Notes under the pieces: generated by a model
Database searches by the model: none
The model's input: only the letters and a program-made list of their open reading frames with translations
Told to the model about the DNA's origin: nothing
In this document: in pieces, positions 34,010 to 42,506 of the stretch
How the letters are laid out: each line of letters opens with the position of its first letter
Numbering within the stretch: position 1 is the first letter of the stretch
Origin: Stomoxys calcitrans
Lineage: Eukaryota; Arthropoda; Insecta; Diptera; Muscidae
Length of the DNA stretch: 64,000 bases
Reading direction: 5' to 3'
Assembly (NCBI RefSeq): GCF_963082655.1
Contig: NC_081554.1
Location: 46,868,826-46,932,825 of the forward strand
Program-made: the position numbers and the translations under genes

Positions 34010-35608
34010 ATGCCTTTACGTCATAGTTCGGAAGATTTGTCGAACACTGGTCGTCATCCAGAGTGCGGCATATGTTGTACATCGGTGGCTAAGGCGGCCT
34101 ATTCTTACACTACAGCTTGTGGACACGTATTTCATAAGTCATGTCTCACAAATCACACTGAGACGTGCCCCAATTGCCCTCTTTGTGACACCGTTTTGAC
34201 TTCACTTAGTATGTCCACAGCGGCACATGCAGGAATTGCTCCATCACCCATGGGTACCAGGTCACAGACACAAAGAGCTAGGGAATTTGATTCTTCTCGA
34301 GCTGGGATTCAAAATACGACTTCTCCTTCTGGTATTCAAAATACGACTTCTCCTCACAGTAATGAGGAAGCAGATGTAGCTGCGACTGTAATGAATCAGG
34401 GTGATAACCCGTCTACTTCCCAGAATTTTGATGCCGGTCAGACTGATCCAATTAGGAGCATGGTTGAAGAGGCAGTGAGGGCACAGCATGATGAGCTGTT
34501 GGCGACTGTTAGTCAAAGATTGTCGAGTCTCATCGAGACTAATTTGGCTGCAGGTTTTAGTAGGTTGAATACTGTTCCCCAGGACAATATTTCGTCCCGA
34601 CATGTTTTTCCTCCACCCTCAACCCCTGTTGAAGTTCGAACCATTGAAAGGTTATTAGGTTTGCCAGAGAATAACAATGACGATAATAGGGGTAATCCTT
34701 TGAATCATTCCCAGGATAGGAGGCATGGTCCTACGTCTGATCGACAACCATCATCCCATTCGTATGTTTCTTTACGTCCAGATAAGGCTGGACATATTAT
34801 TCTTAATTGGCGAATTAAATTTACAGGTGATTCTAATGGCATGTCCATCGACAATTTCTTATATAGAGTTGAGGCATTGACAAATCAAACCCTGAATGGT
34901 GATTTTGACTTACTTTGTGGCCATATTTCTACCCTTTTTGATGCTAAGGCTAGTGATTTTTACTGGCGGTACCACAGGTCGGTTTCTAGGATTCGTTGGC
35001 CGGATTTATGCAGGGCTTTACGGAAACAGTACCGTGACACTCGCACCGATGTCGACTTCCGTGAGATGATTAGGGACCGGAAGCAGCGGTCTGGTGAGTC
35101 CTTTGACACCTTTTATGAGGCCATTGTTAGCATTGCCGATAAATTATCTGAACCTTTATCTGAGAATGTTTTAGTCGAAATTTTAAGAAGGAATCTTCTG
35201 CCGGAGATTCAACATGAAATTCTCAATTTACACATTTCTTCTGTTTCTCATTTACGTGAAATTTGTCGCCGTAGGGAGTTTTTCATGCAAGATGTTGCCA
35301 GGAAACAGACTTTTTCTAAACCAGTTGGCCATCGCGGCAAAATTAACGAGATTTTGGATGCCCCTTTGGAATCTTCTGAGGAAAATGAGGAGCAGGTTTC
35401 TGCTATTTCTCTGGTTTGTTGGAATTGCCAGAAAACTGGGCACCGCTACCACGATTGTATGGAAGATCGCCGGGTGTTTTGCTACGGATGCGGTGCTTCA
35501 AATGTTTATAGACCAAAGTGTTCTGTTTGTAGTTCAAAAAACTCTTCAGCGAATGCACCGAAAGGTGCGTGCAAACCCCTAAAGAATCCTTGTGCGAGCA
35601 CAGATTAA
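34010..35608 (+). CDS. gag: Gag of Gypsy element 2 with N-terminal RING-H2 finger
   Basis: A 532-residue Gag starting at the ATG at 34010. Residues 19-59 form a complete RING-H2 pattern: C19-x2-C22-x14-C37-x-H39-x2-H42-x2-C45-x10-C56-x2-C59, with the typical CGHxFH core and CPLC end. RING fingers commonly recruit E2 enzymes for ubiquitin transfer; whether this one does is unknown. A Ser/Asn-rich linker follows, including a duplicated GIQNTTSP word. Next come a capsid-like domain (about 255-445, with RWPDLCRALRKQYR), a CCHC knuckle (C470-C483) and a CX2CX9CX2C finger (C491-C507). The frame ends with TAA at 35606, inside the ATTAAG duplicated by the errantivirus insertion. The slippery heptamer is at 35536. 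Confidence 0.88.
   Translation: MPLRHSSEDLSNTGRHPECGICCTSVAKAAYSYTTACGHVFHKSCLTNHTETCPNCPLCDTVLTSLSMSTAAHAGIAPSPMGTRSQTQRAREFDSSRAGIQNTTSPSGIQNTTSPHSNEEADVAATVMNQGDNPSTSQNFDAGQTDPIRSMVEEAVRAQHDELLATVSQRLSSLIETNLAAGFSRLNTVPQDNISSRHVFPPPSTPVEVRTIERLLGLPENNNDDNRGNPLNHSQDRRHGPTSDRQPSSHSYVSLRPDKAGHIILNWRIKFTGDSNGMSIDNFLYRVEALTNQTLNGDFDLLCGHISTLFDAKASDFYWRYHRSVSRIRWPDLCRALRKQYRDTRTDVDFREMIRDRKQRSGESFDTFYEAIVSIADKLSEPLSENVLVEILRRNLLPEIQHEILNLHISSVSHLREICRRREFFMQDVARKQTFSKPVGHRGKINEILDAPLESSEENEEQVSAISLVCWNCQKTGHRYHDCMEDRRVFCYGCGASNVYRPKCSVCSSKNSSANAPKGACKPLKNPCASTD
35536..35542 (+). promoter_or_regulatory. -1 frameshift slippery site A AAA AAC, element 2
   Basis: The gag codons read tca-aaa-aac, so the heptamer is A AAA AAC in the zero frame, one of the strongest known retroviral slip sites. 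It lies two codons after the last Gag cysteine, matching the position in element 1. The -1 frame is open from here to the insertion point at 35609, where the errantivirus now breaks it. Confidence 0.75.
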
Positions 35609-35609
35609 G
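35604..35609. repeat. Target duplication ATTAAG of nested errantivirus
   Basis: ATTAAG lies directly left of the LTR at 35610 and again at 42908-42913 directly right of the other LTR. Six bases match, although four is usual for Gypsy elements; two of the six may be coincidence. Confidence 0.8.
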
Positions 35610-36011
35610 AGTTTTAGATACAAACTTCTCTTGTGTAAGTTTCAAGTCTATCTAAATCTTTATTTCAAATTTTCCTTAACGCTAGCTTAATAAATAAATG
35701 TTTACAATTAGCTGATGAATTCTTCATAGTATATGTTTTCATTATGGCTCGCTATGGGTGGTCAAATGATATTGTTTACAATTAGCTGATGAATTCTTCA
35801 TAGTATATGTTTTCATTATGGCTCGCTATGGGTGGTCAAATGATATTTGCATTGATCTCTGTTTCTCTGTGGCTGGTTGGGGTAAATGGATTTTGTATAT
35901 ACAAAATCCATTTGCGACAATTTCGTTGATCATGGATTTTTGCTAATGCTGCAAAAATCCATAGTCATAATGAATTAAAATTCTGCGGACAGCGTGGGTG
36001 GCCCTGTAACT
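35610..36011 (-). repeat. 3' LTR of errantivirus (402 bp)
   Basis: It is identical to 42506-42907. On the + strand it contains a 74-base unit repeated in tandem (35700-35773 and 35774-35847), a 30-base perfect palindrome (35884-35913), a 12-base stem with 7-base loop (35933-35963), and TTTATT at 35659-35664, which is AATAAA in element sense. The last codons of env lie inside it. Confidence 0.93.
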
Positions 36012-37507
36012 CCCCCAACGCTTGTTTCGGGCTCCGTCCTCGGAGTCGATGATAGATTTAACTTAAATCTTTTTACACTTTGATATGAAATAAGTATAAT
36101 TATAATTGATATTAACAAATACAGACATGTATAATGGTAATTTGACACTTTTTGATGTTTTTCAATTTTGTTTCTATTTTGGACATTTTTTGTGTCCAAT
36201 ATTTCCATAGTAAGTTCTTCTTTGGTTGTATTTGTAAATGGTATAGCTTTAATAAACTCAGGGTTTAAATAATGGTGTTTAATAGTGTTTTCGACATTTG
36301 TAAAAGATTGATTTTTAAGGTATAAAGTACAATTTTTGTATTTAATCCATTTTGTTCCTTCTACAAAAATATTATGACCACAAGTAGTTTTCATTTTGGT
36401 TTTATGAAATTTCTGTATTACAATAGAGCCTGGCGTTATAATTTTTATTGTTTCTTCTGCTTTTTTCTTAATTCTAATGCAATTTTTTATTATGGATTTT
36501 GTAAAAATATCGATAATACATTCATCATTTAATTTTACAAGATTGCTTGCTTTTTCCGATTTTTCATTAAATTCGTAAACAATACCGTCTTTTAACAATA
36601 TTTCTTTGTGCTTAAAACTAATTGTTTCATTTTTATCATCCAAAATTTCAAAAAGACGATATTTTTCATATTTTTCTTTTCCGTATTTAGGAATTAATAG
36701 AGTAAATATAATAATATTATGCTTATATAGTAATGACACTAAATCAATATTTTTAAATTCTTCGTCAGATTCTATCAGTTTTGTTTCTTGGTCTGTCAAA
36801 ATATTTCTTGTGAGGATACCTAATCGGCTGGTCAAAATAACGTCCTCTATTGTGTCGATAAAATGAAGTAAAGAATTAATGTCATTGTGTATTTGAAAAC
36901 ATACTTTCAAATAGTAATAATGTTCCCTAATCTGAGTATTTAATACAAGACTTTTTATTTGGCTGGAAATATATCTTTCAATATTCAAAATATTTTTGTT
37001 TAGAATTTCTATCTGTTCCTGTAATTCCTTGTTTATTTTAATTTGTTTGTTATTTTCATTAATAAGTTCGGTATTTTCTGTATCTAAATTATGTAATGCA
37101 TTATAGATTGCTTTTTCATCCTCACTGTCCATGGTTCCTGCAATAACTTTTAATGTTTTCCCTAATAAGTCAATTAATCCTCTTTTATTTCTTATTTTTG
37201 GTGTTAAAGCTTTAAGTTTTGTATCCAGTTCCCTAAAATTCCTAAGCAACGTCCTATGTATATAGTCATTTTTTGTGTCACTTGGTAGCGTTTCATTTAA
37301 CATCTTAATATTAACTTCTATTTGGTTTCTAGCAACTTCTAGTTCTGTTATATTAATTATGTGTAATACTTTCATATTATACTCAATAAGCCGCACTTCA
37401 TCCACTTTGATTGGTAAATAACCATTGTTGTTGTCCAAATCGATTATTTCGATATTCTCCGCATGAATTCCATATATCAAAATTATTAGTACCAACAAAG
37501 TTGTCAT
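35975..37507 (-). CDS. env: Env (fusion-type envelope) of errantivirus
   Basis: A 510-residue envelope precursor of the insect errantivirus type, distantly related to baculovirus F proteins. Visible features are an N-terminal signal peptide (hydrophobic residues 3-15), a furin-type site RNKR at about 106-109 followed at once by GLIDLLG of the fusion peptide region, a long coiled-coil stretch at about 135-185, scattered cysteines, and a C-terminal membrane anchor (YLLISIIIILISY, about 463-475) with a 35-residue tail. It starts at ATG 37507, 148 bases after the pol stop, and would be translated from a spliced RNA in related elements. The final 12 codons and stop lie in the LTR. No break is seen. 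In this family env is associated with passage between somatic and germ cells; activity here is unproven. Confidence 0.85.
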   Translation of the reverse strand: MTTLLVLIILIYGIHAENIEIIDLDNNNGYLPIKVDEVRLIEYNMKVLHIINITELEVARNQIEVNIKMLNETLPSDTKNDYIHRTLLRNFRELDTKLKALTPKIRNKRGLIDLLGKTLKVIAGTMDSEDEKAIYNALHNLDTENTELINENNKQIKINKELQEQIEILNKNILNIERYISSQIKSLVLNTQIREHYYYLKVCFQIHNDINSLLHFIDTIEDVILTSRLGILTRNILTDQETKLIESDEEFKNIDLVSLLYKHNIIIFTLLIPKYGKEKYEKYRLFEILDDKNETISFKHKEILLKDGIVYEFNEKSEKASNLVKLNDECIIDIFTKSIIKNCIRIKKKAEETIKIITPGSIVIQKFHKTKMKTTCGHNIFVEGTKWIKYKNCTLYLKNQSFTNVENTIKHHYLNPEFIKAIPFTNTTKEELTMEILDTKNVQNRNKIEKHQKVSNYHYTCLYLLISIIIILISYQSVKRFKLNLSSTPRTEPETSVGGVTGPPTLSAEF

Positions 37508-37654
37508 TGTGATCTAATAGAATATAAGATCAAGGAAGACCAATTTAGACAATTATAATAATTATTTGTTATTTAGATATATATATATATATATATGTAT
37601 AAAATTAATGCAGTAATCTTTAAAATTCGATTTTATGCTCCTGTATTGTTGCTA

Positions 37655-40600
37655 CTAATTATTTCGTTTAACAGCATTACCCCTTCTAGTGGTTTGTTGC
37701 ACTGGGAATCTTACGTTCTGTGCGTTTTGGAATTTCTTTTTCTTTTTAACATGTGTTTTATAATAAATTTGTTTAGAATTTTGGTCTTTTAAATGAGAGT
37801 CGTCAATTTTCCTTCCTTCTATTTTCCTGAATTTCTGATAATTTTTGCCTCCTCTAGTCTCTTTGATATAATTGATGCCGTCTTCTAGAATTTTTTCTCC
37901 TATCCTTGATTCATTCAGTTTATTAATTACTTGTTCCTTTTTCTTTAGCATCCTATCATATATATCCGGGTATTGAGATTCATTAATCTTCCCTTGAATA
38001 AAATCAATTGGTTTTATATTTGTTGTACTATGTATAGTATGGTTGTAGAAACCATTTATTTGAATCATCTGTTCTTCTATAGAAATGTCAATTTTGCTTT
38101 GCTTGAGAATTCTTAAATGTTCATTGATAGTATTATGTAGCCTTTCAATATCGCTATTGCTATTATGATTTAAACTTGATGTAAAGTTAATTTCAATATT
38201 CTTTTCTTTTAAGAACTCCATCATTCCATGTGATTTCATTCCGAGTTCGTTATCTGTTACAATTTTTTCAATATTTCCATAAGAGCTTAAATATCTTAAG
38301 ATGCATTTCCTAAATTCGGGGTCTGATCTATTGGTAACACGAGTTATAAGTGCTACTTTACTAAATTTGTCTATCATGGTAACAAATATACTTTTATTTA
38401 TGGAATAAAATACATCCATATGGATAATTTCATGTGGTCTTCTAGGGGTTTCAGATATTTTATAAGGAACTAGATCTGGATTCCTTTCGTATTTTGACAG
38501 CATACAAACTTCACAATTGTTTATAAATTCCGATACTTTCTTATACAAATATGGGTAATAATATTTATCTTTAATTTCTTTGTAGTTTTCATTGCATCCT
38601 CTATGGTTATTTTTCAAATGTTCATTAGAGATTATCTCTTCTAAATACTCCTCGTCGAGGATATCAATTAATTTCTTGAGACATCTGACAATTTTTAGAT
38701 TACTATAATCTTTAAATAAGATTGATTTTAATTTATTAAATATGTCATCATCTACAAATAGTGCGTTTGTTTTTTCGTGATCAAAATGATTTTCTATAAT
38801 TGTTTTCAGGAAATCATCGTCAAATTCCTTTGCCTTTATTACTTTTCTTTTGTGGTTATGTATGACTGAGTTTCTAATTGATACAGCGCCTGATATTATT
38901 TTTTGAAATATAACTTGATTGTCATAAATATTTATTGGTTTTTGCAATTCCTTAATTGAATTTAGATTTTCATTATTGTTAAAATTTTGATTTGATGATA
39001 TGGTATTATTAATTTCAATTCTACTAAGACAGTCTGCCACCTTATTTAGGTGTCCTTCTTTATAGTTTATTTCATAATCATACTCTCCTATTTGAAGTCT
39101 CCACCGCATTAATTTCGAATTTGGCTCTTTTAAGTTATTTAACCATATTAGTGGTTTGTGGTCAGTAAAAAGTTTAATTTTCCTGCCATAGACATATGGC
39201 CTAAATTGTTTTAAACACCATACAATTCCAAGACATTCTTTCTCAATGGTGGAATAGTTTATTTCGTGTTCATTCAAAGTTCGAGATACGTATGCAATCG
39301 GTTTATCGTTCTGCGATAGAACTCCTCCAATAGCAACATTGCTCGCATCCGTAGTAATTTCAAAAGGTAAACTGAAGTCGGGATAAACTAATATTGGAGC
39401 ATGAACCAACTTTTCCTTCAAAATGTTAAATGCATCGATGTAATTTATATCTTTTATATCTAAAATCGAGTCCTTTTTCAAGTATTTAGTCATGGGTTTA
39501 GTAATGTGTGCATAATTTTTTATGAATCTTCTATAATAGCCCGTCATTCCCAAGAATCTTTTTATTTCCTTTTCAGTTCTAGGAATTTGTAATTTTCTTA
39601 TAACTTCAATTTTAGCTTGGTTCGGGGACACGCCTTCTTCATTTACTGTATGACCCAAAAATTCGACTTCTTTCCTGAAAAATTCACATTTATCTAATTG
39701 AATTTTGAGCCTTGCATTTCTTAATTTGTTAAGCACTGATTTCAAATTTTTTACATGTTCTTCTAGTCCATTGGAAAATACAATAATATCATCCATATAA
39801 ACCATACACTCCCTTTTCGAAACATTTTCCCTTAAAATATTATCTACCAATCGTTGAAAAGTGCTCGGTGCATTTTTCAACCCGAATGGCATTCTATTAA
39901 ATTCATAATGGCCGTTATCTACTGAAAATGCAGTTTTTTGTCTGTCCTTTTCATGGACTTCGATTTGGTGAAAACCGCTTTTGAGGTCAAGAATAGAAAA
40001 ATAATTCGATTTTCCTAACTTGTCTAATATATCTGTTATATTTGGAATCGGATAATTATCCTCAATGGTTTTATCATTTAATTTTCGATAGTCAATGACT
40101 AATCTAAATTTCTTCATGCCCGATGCATCTGATTTCTTTGGTACAACCCAAACAGGACTGTTGTATGGACTACTGCTCGGTGCAATAATTCCATTACTTA
40201 ACATTTCCAAAATCTGTTTTTGGATTTCATCTTTGTATATATAAGGGTACCGATAAATTTTACTTCTTATTGGTATTTCATCAGTGGTATCTATAGTATG
40301 CTTAATTTCGTGGGTAAAAGTCAATTTTCCATTATCAGAAAGTAAAACCTTAAAATCCCTAATTAGTTTCTCCAATTCTAATCTCTCCTTAGAATTAAGG
40401 TGTTCGGTTCTAATTTTCTTTAGAACTGAATCAACATCTATAATTTCGCTATTGATTTTTCCACTAATATCATTAATATTATGAATTTCCGAAATTTCTT
40501 CATACGTCAAAATCACTCCTGTATCTAAAACAATAGGTTTATTTGATTTATTATTAATCTTTACACACACTTCTCCATTTTCACATTTATAAAGACCTTC

Positions 40601-41092
40601 ATTGAGAATTATTCCATTACCCTGCATAATATTATTAATTAATACGTCTCCATTTTCTAAAGGAAGACATATTTTACAATCTTGCTCTCCCGGTGGAATA
40701 GTTATCTTTACTTTCGTCGTTATTTTCTCAGAAAGTAATGGCAGTTTTGAACCATTTAGAAGTAAATACATCCCTTCGTAATTTATAATCGCTTTATTTT
40801 TCAATAAAATGTCGTTGCCTATTAATCCTTCAAAATTATTATTAAAATTGTAAACATAAAATTCAAACATTTGATTTGGCAAATTAAATTCCCTGAAAGC
40901 CTTCACCACGGCTTTATGTGTAACTATATGTGAATTTTTTAAAGCTAACATTTCCTTTGGTCCTTTTAATTGTACTATTTTACTTTGATGAAAAACATTT
41001 GGATTCACTAAGGAGTTTGTGGCTCCTGTATCAATCAAAAATTTGCACTTGTTAATTACTATGTAGGTGAGTTCATTGGGGCTGTCTGACAA
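37655..41092 (-). CDS. pol: Pol polyprotein of errantivirus
   Basis: The frame of 1145 residues encodes protease (FLIDTGATNSLV, about residues 15-27), reverse transcriptase (LVIDYRKLND and CMVYMDDIIVF), RNase H (EITTDASNVAIGGVL, FTDHKPLIWL) and integrase. The integrase has an HHCC-type finger near NHRGCNE...NNCEVC and catalytic positions in IHMDVFY, VTDNE and SDIERLH; the last two are 35 residues apart. The frame is -1 relative to gag and begins at the slip site 41092-41098; the first codon in the frame is TTG, not ATG, so it is not independently started. Base composition is much more AT-rich than in the pol of elements 1 and 2. No stop codons interrupt it. Confidence 0.9.
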   Translation of the reverse strand: MSDSPNELTYIVINKCKFLIDTGATNSLVNPNVFHQSKIVQLKGPKEMLALKNSHIVTHKAVVKAFREFNLPNQMFEFYVYNFNNNFEGLIGNDILLKNKAIINYEGMYLLLNGSKLPLLSEKITTKVKITIPPGEQDCKICLPLENGDVLINNIMQGNGIILNEGLYKCENGEVCVKINNKSNKPIVLDTGVILTYEEISEIHNINDISGKINSEIIDVDSVLKKIRTEHLNSKERLELEKLIRDFKVLLSDNGKLTFTHEIKHTIDTTDEIPIRSKIYRYPYIYKDEIQKQILEMLSNGIIAPSSSPYNSPVWVVPKKSDASGMKKFRLVIDYRKLNDKTIEDNYPIPNITDILDKLGKSNYFSILDLKSGFHQIEVHEKDRQKTAFSVDNGHYEFNRMPFGLKNAPSTFQRLVDNILRENVSKRECMVYMDDIIVFSNGLEEHVKNLKSVLNKLRNARLKIQLDKCEFFRKEVEFLGHTVNEEGVSPNQAKIEVIRKLQIPRTEKEIKRFLGMTGYYRRFIKNYAHITKPMTKYLKKDSILDIKDINYIDAFNILKEKLVHAPILVYPDFSLPFEITTDASNVAIGGVLSQNDKPIAYVSRTLNEHEINYSTIEKECLGIVWCLKQFRPYVYGRKIKLFTDHKPLIWLNNLKEPNSKLMRWRLQIGEYDYEINYKEGHLNKVADCLSRIEINNTISSNQNFNNNENLNSIKELQKPINIYDNQVIFQKIISGAVSIRNSVIHNHKRKVIKAKEFDDDFLKTIIENHFDHEKTNALFVDDDIFNKLKSILFKDYSNLKIVRCLKKLIDILDEEYLEEIISNEHLKNNHRGCNENYKEIKDKYYYPYLYKKVSEFINNCEVCMLSKYERNPDLVPYKISETPRRPHEIIHMDVFYSINKSIFVTMIDKFSKVALITRVTNRSDPEFRKCILRYLSSYGNIEKIVTDNELGMKSHGMMEFLKEKNIEINFTSSLNHNSNSDIERLHNTINEHLRILKQSKIDISIEEQMIQINGFYNHTIHSTTNIKPIDFIQGKINESQYPDIYDRMLKKKEQVINKLNESRIGEKILEDGINYIKETRGGKNYQKFRKIEGRKIDDSHLKDQNSKQIYYKTHVKKKKKFQNAQNVRFPVQQTTRRGNAVKRNN

Positions 41093-41964
41093 AAATTTCC
41101 AATATCCATTGGTGTTGGTCTATCACTATCATTTATTGGCTGATTAGTTGAATCACTGCTAACGGTGTTATTTTGAAACGGGTTGTTTCGATTATTACTA
41201 TCATTCTGTCTCGGAATATAATTTTGATATTGATCCTGATATCTGGTATAATTTTGATTCTGATGTTGATTTTGTCTGTGTCTTTGATTTTGATATTTAT
41301 AGTTTTGATTTTTATTAAAGTTCGTATTTTGATTCACGCTTTTATTTCTATTGTCATGAGTAGAATTTGTTTCGTTTTTATTTGGAATTGGATTAGGATT
41401 ATAGAAAGCATAATTCGTATCGTAAAGTATTTTCATCGCATTCTCGATATTATTTGGATTTCTACAAATTATAATGGAACGCATTGGTTCAATTAATTTG
41501 TTTTTAAATACGTCCAATGCTACCCTTTTATTAGCTGCAATGAGAGCATTGTAGCCCGCTTCGTTTTGATGTAATGATCGAGTTTTCATGTTAAGTCTTC
41601 TGAGATAAGTTATTATCTCGTCATAAAAATTCTTTGCATTAGTTTTAAATTTAACTGATCTTAATTTATCATATAACTGTTCATCTGTTAATCTATCGCC
41701 AAAGTTGTTAATAAGGGTTTCTTTTAGCTCTGTCCATCTTGTAAGGTGATTGTTTATTTCGGAAATGTCCTTAGCCGGTCCACTTAGTTTTGACTTAATT
41801 ATGTCTAAAAATATTCCCTTCGACAAGTCATCATAGGTTTCTAAAATTTGCGTAATTCTGTCAACTAAGTCAATAAAGGTGTAGAGTTCGCTAAAACTAC
41901 CGTTATAAACCGGTAATTTTGATAAATACTTTATAGGGTCAACCGTGACTGCGTTAAGCGCCAT
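41059..41964 (-). CDS. gag: Gag of errantivirus
   Basis: A 301-residue Gag that starts at ATG 41964. Residues 1-185 are a helical capsid-like region (YNGSFSELYTFIDLVDRI near the start, RSIIICRNPNNIENAM later). The rest is a very Asn/Gln-rich basic tail (NQNTNFNKNQNYKYQNQRHR and similar), with no zinc knuckle, which is usual in the 17.6/297 group. The end overlaps pol by 34 bases. The slip site A AAT TTT is twelve codons before the stop. Confidence 0.86.
   Translation of the reverse strand: MALNAVTVDPIKYLSKLPVYNGSFSELYTFIDLVDRITQILETYDDLSKGIFLDIIKSKLSGPAKDISEINNHLTRWTELKETLINNFGDRLTDEQLYDKLRSVKFKTNAKNFYDEIITYLRRLNMKTRSLHQNEAGYNALIAANKRVALDVFKNKLIEPMRSIIICRNPNNIENAMKILYDTNYAFYNPNPIPNKNETNSTHDNRNKSVNQNTNFNKNQNYKYQNQRHRQNQHQNQNYTRYQDQYQNYIPRQNDSNNRNNPFQNNTVSSDSTNQPINDSDRPTPMDIGNFCQTAPMNSPT
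41092..41098 (-). promoter_or_regulatory. -1 frameshift slippery site A AAT TTT, errantivirus
   Basis: Gag codons read gga-aat-ttt-tgt on the minus strand, giving A AAT TTT in the zero frame. The pol frame starts exactly at the -1 position after it. Confidence 0.75.
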
Positions 41965-42487
41965 TTTACTATTATTTAAATTTTTTTTGTCTAAATTAAA
42001 ACTTTTTTCTTTGCTGATTTTTTTTTTATCAGAAACAATTTTTTTTTAGCGTAAAATTTTCACAATTTTTTTTCACAATTTCTTAATATTCACTATTATT
42101 TTCTTATTAGTTACCATAAATTAGAGCTATCAGAAACAATTTTTTTTTAGCGTAAATTTTTCACAATTTTTTTTTCACAATTTCTTAATATTCAATATTA
42201 TTTTCTTATTAGTTACCATAAATTAGAGCTGGTATGTTTCTCCCTCTTTCTTCCTTTATCCGTCGTATGGTTTTTCCTGCTGCCCGGACAAAACCTTTTC
42301 CTGGATTCCGAAAGTAAATCCTTTTCGAGGATTTATGTTTTCATCCCTTTTTCTTCCTTTATCCGTCGTATGGTTTTTCCTGTTGCCCGGACAAAACCTT
42401 TTCCTGGATTCCGAAAGTAAATCCTTTTCGAGGATTTATGTTTTCATCCTTTTCCTGGATGGTGTTGAGTCGTGGATACCTTGTAGG
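41965..42487 (-). other. 5' leader of errantivirus with two tandem duplications
   Basis: Two unrelated direct duplications fill the leader: a unit of 101 bases (42028-42128 and 42129-42228), beginning ATCAGAAACAATTTTTTTTT, and a unit of 103 bases (about 42248-42350 and 42351-42453) with TTCTTCCTTTATCCGTCGTA. Units differ by only a few bases. No gene lies here. Confidence 0.75.
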
Positions 42488-42506
42488 ATCTTTTTCGACT
42501 GCGCCA
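42488..42506 (-). other. Primer-binding site of errantivirus (tRNA-Ser)
   Basis: The minus strand reads TGGCGCAGTCGAAAAAGAT, the first base being the last of the LTR. TGGCGCAGTCG is the complement of the fly tRNA-Ser 3' end and is the primer site of 17.6 and 297. Confidence 0.8.

Noticed and set aside
41173..41496. Ile/Leu-rich 107-codon gene on the + strand
   Set aside because: It is the antisense of the Asn/Gln-rich tail of the errantivirus Gag.
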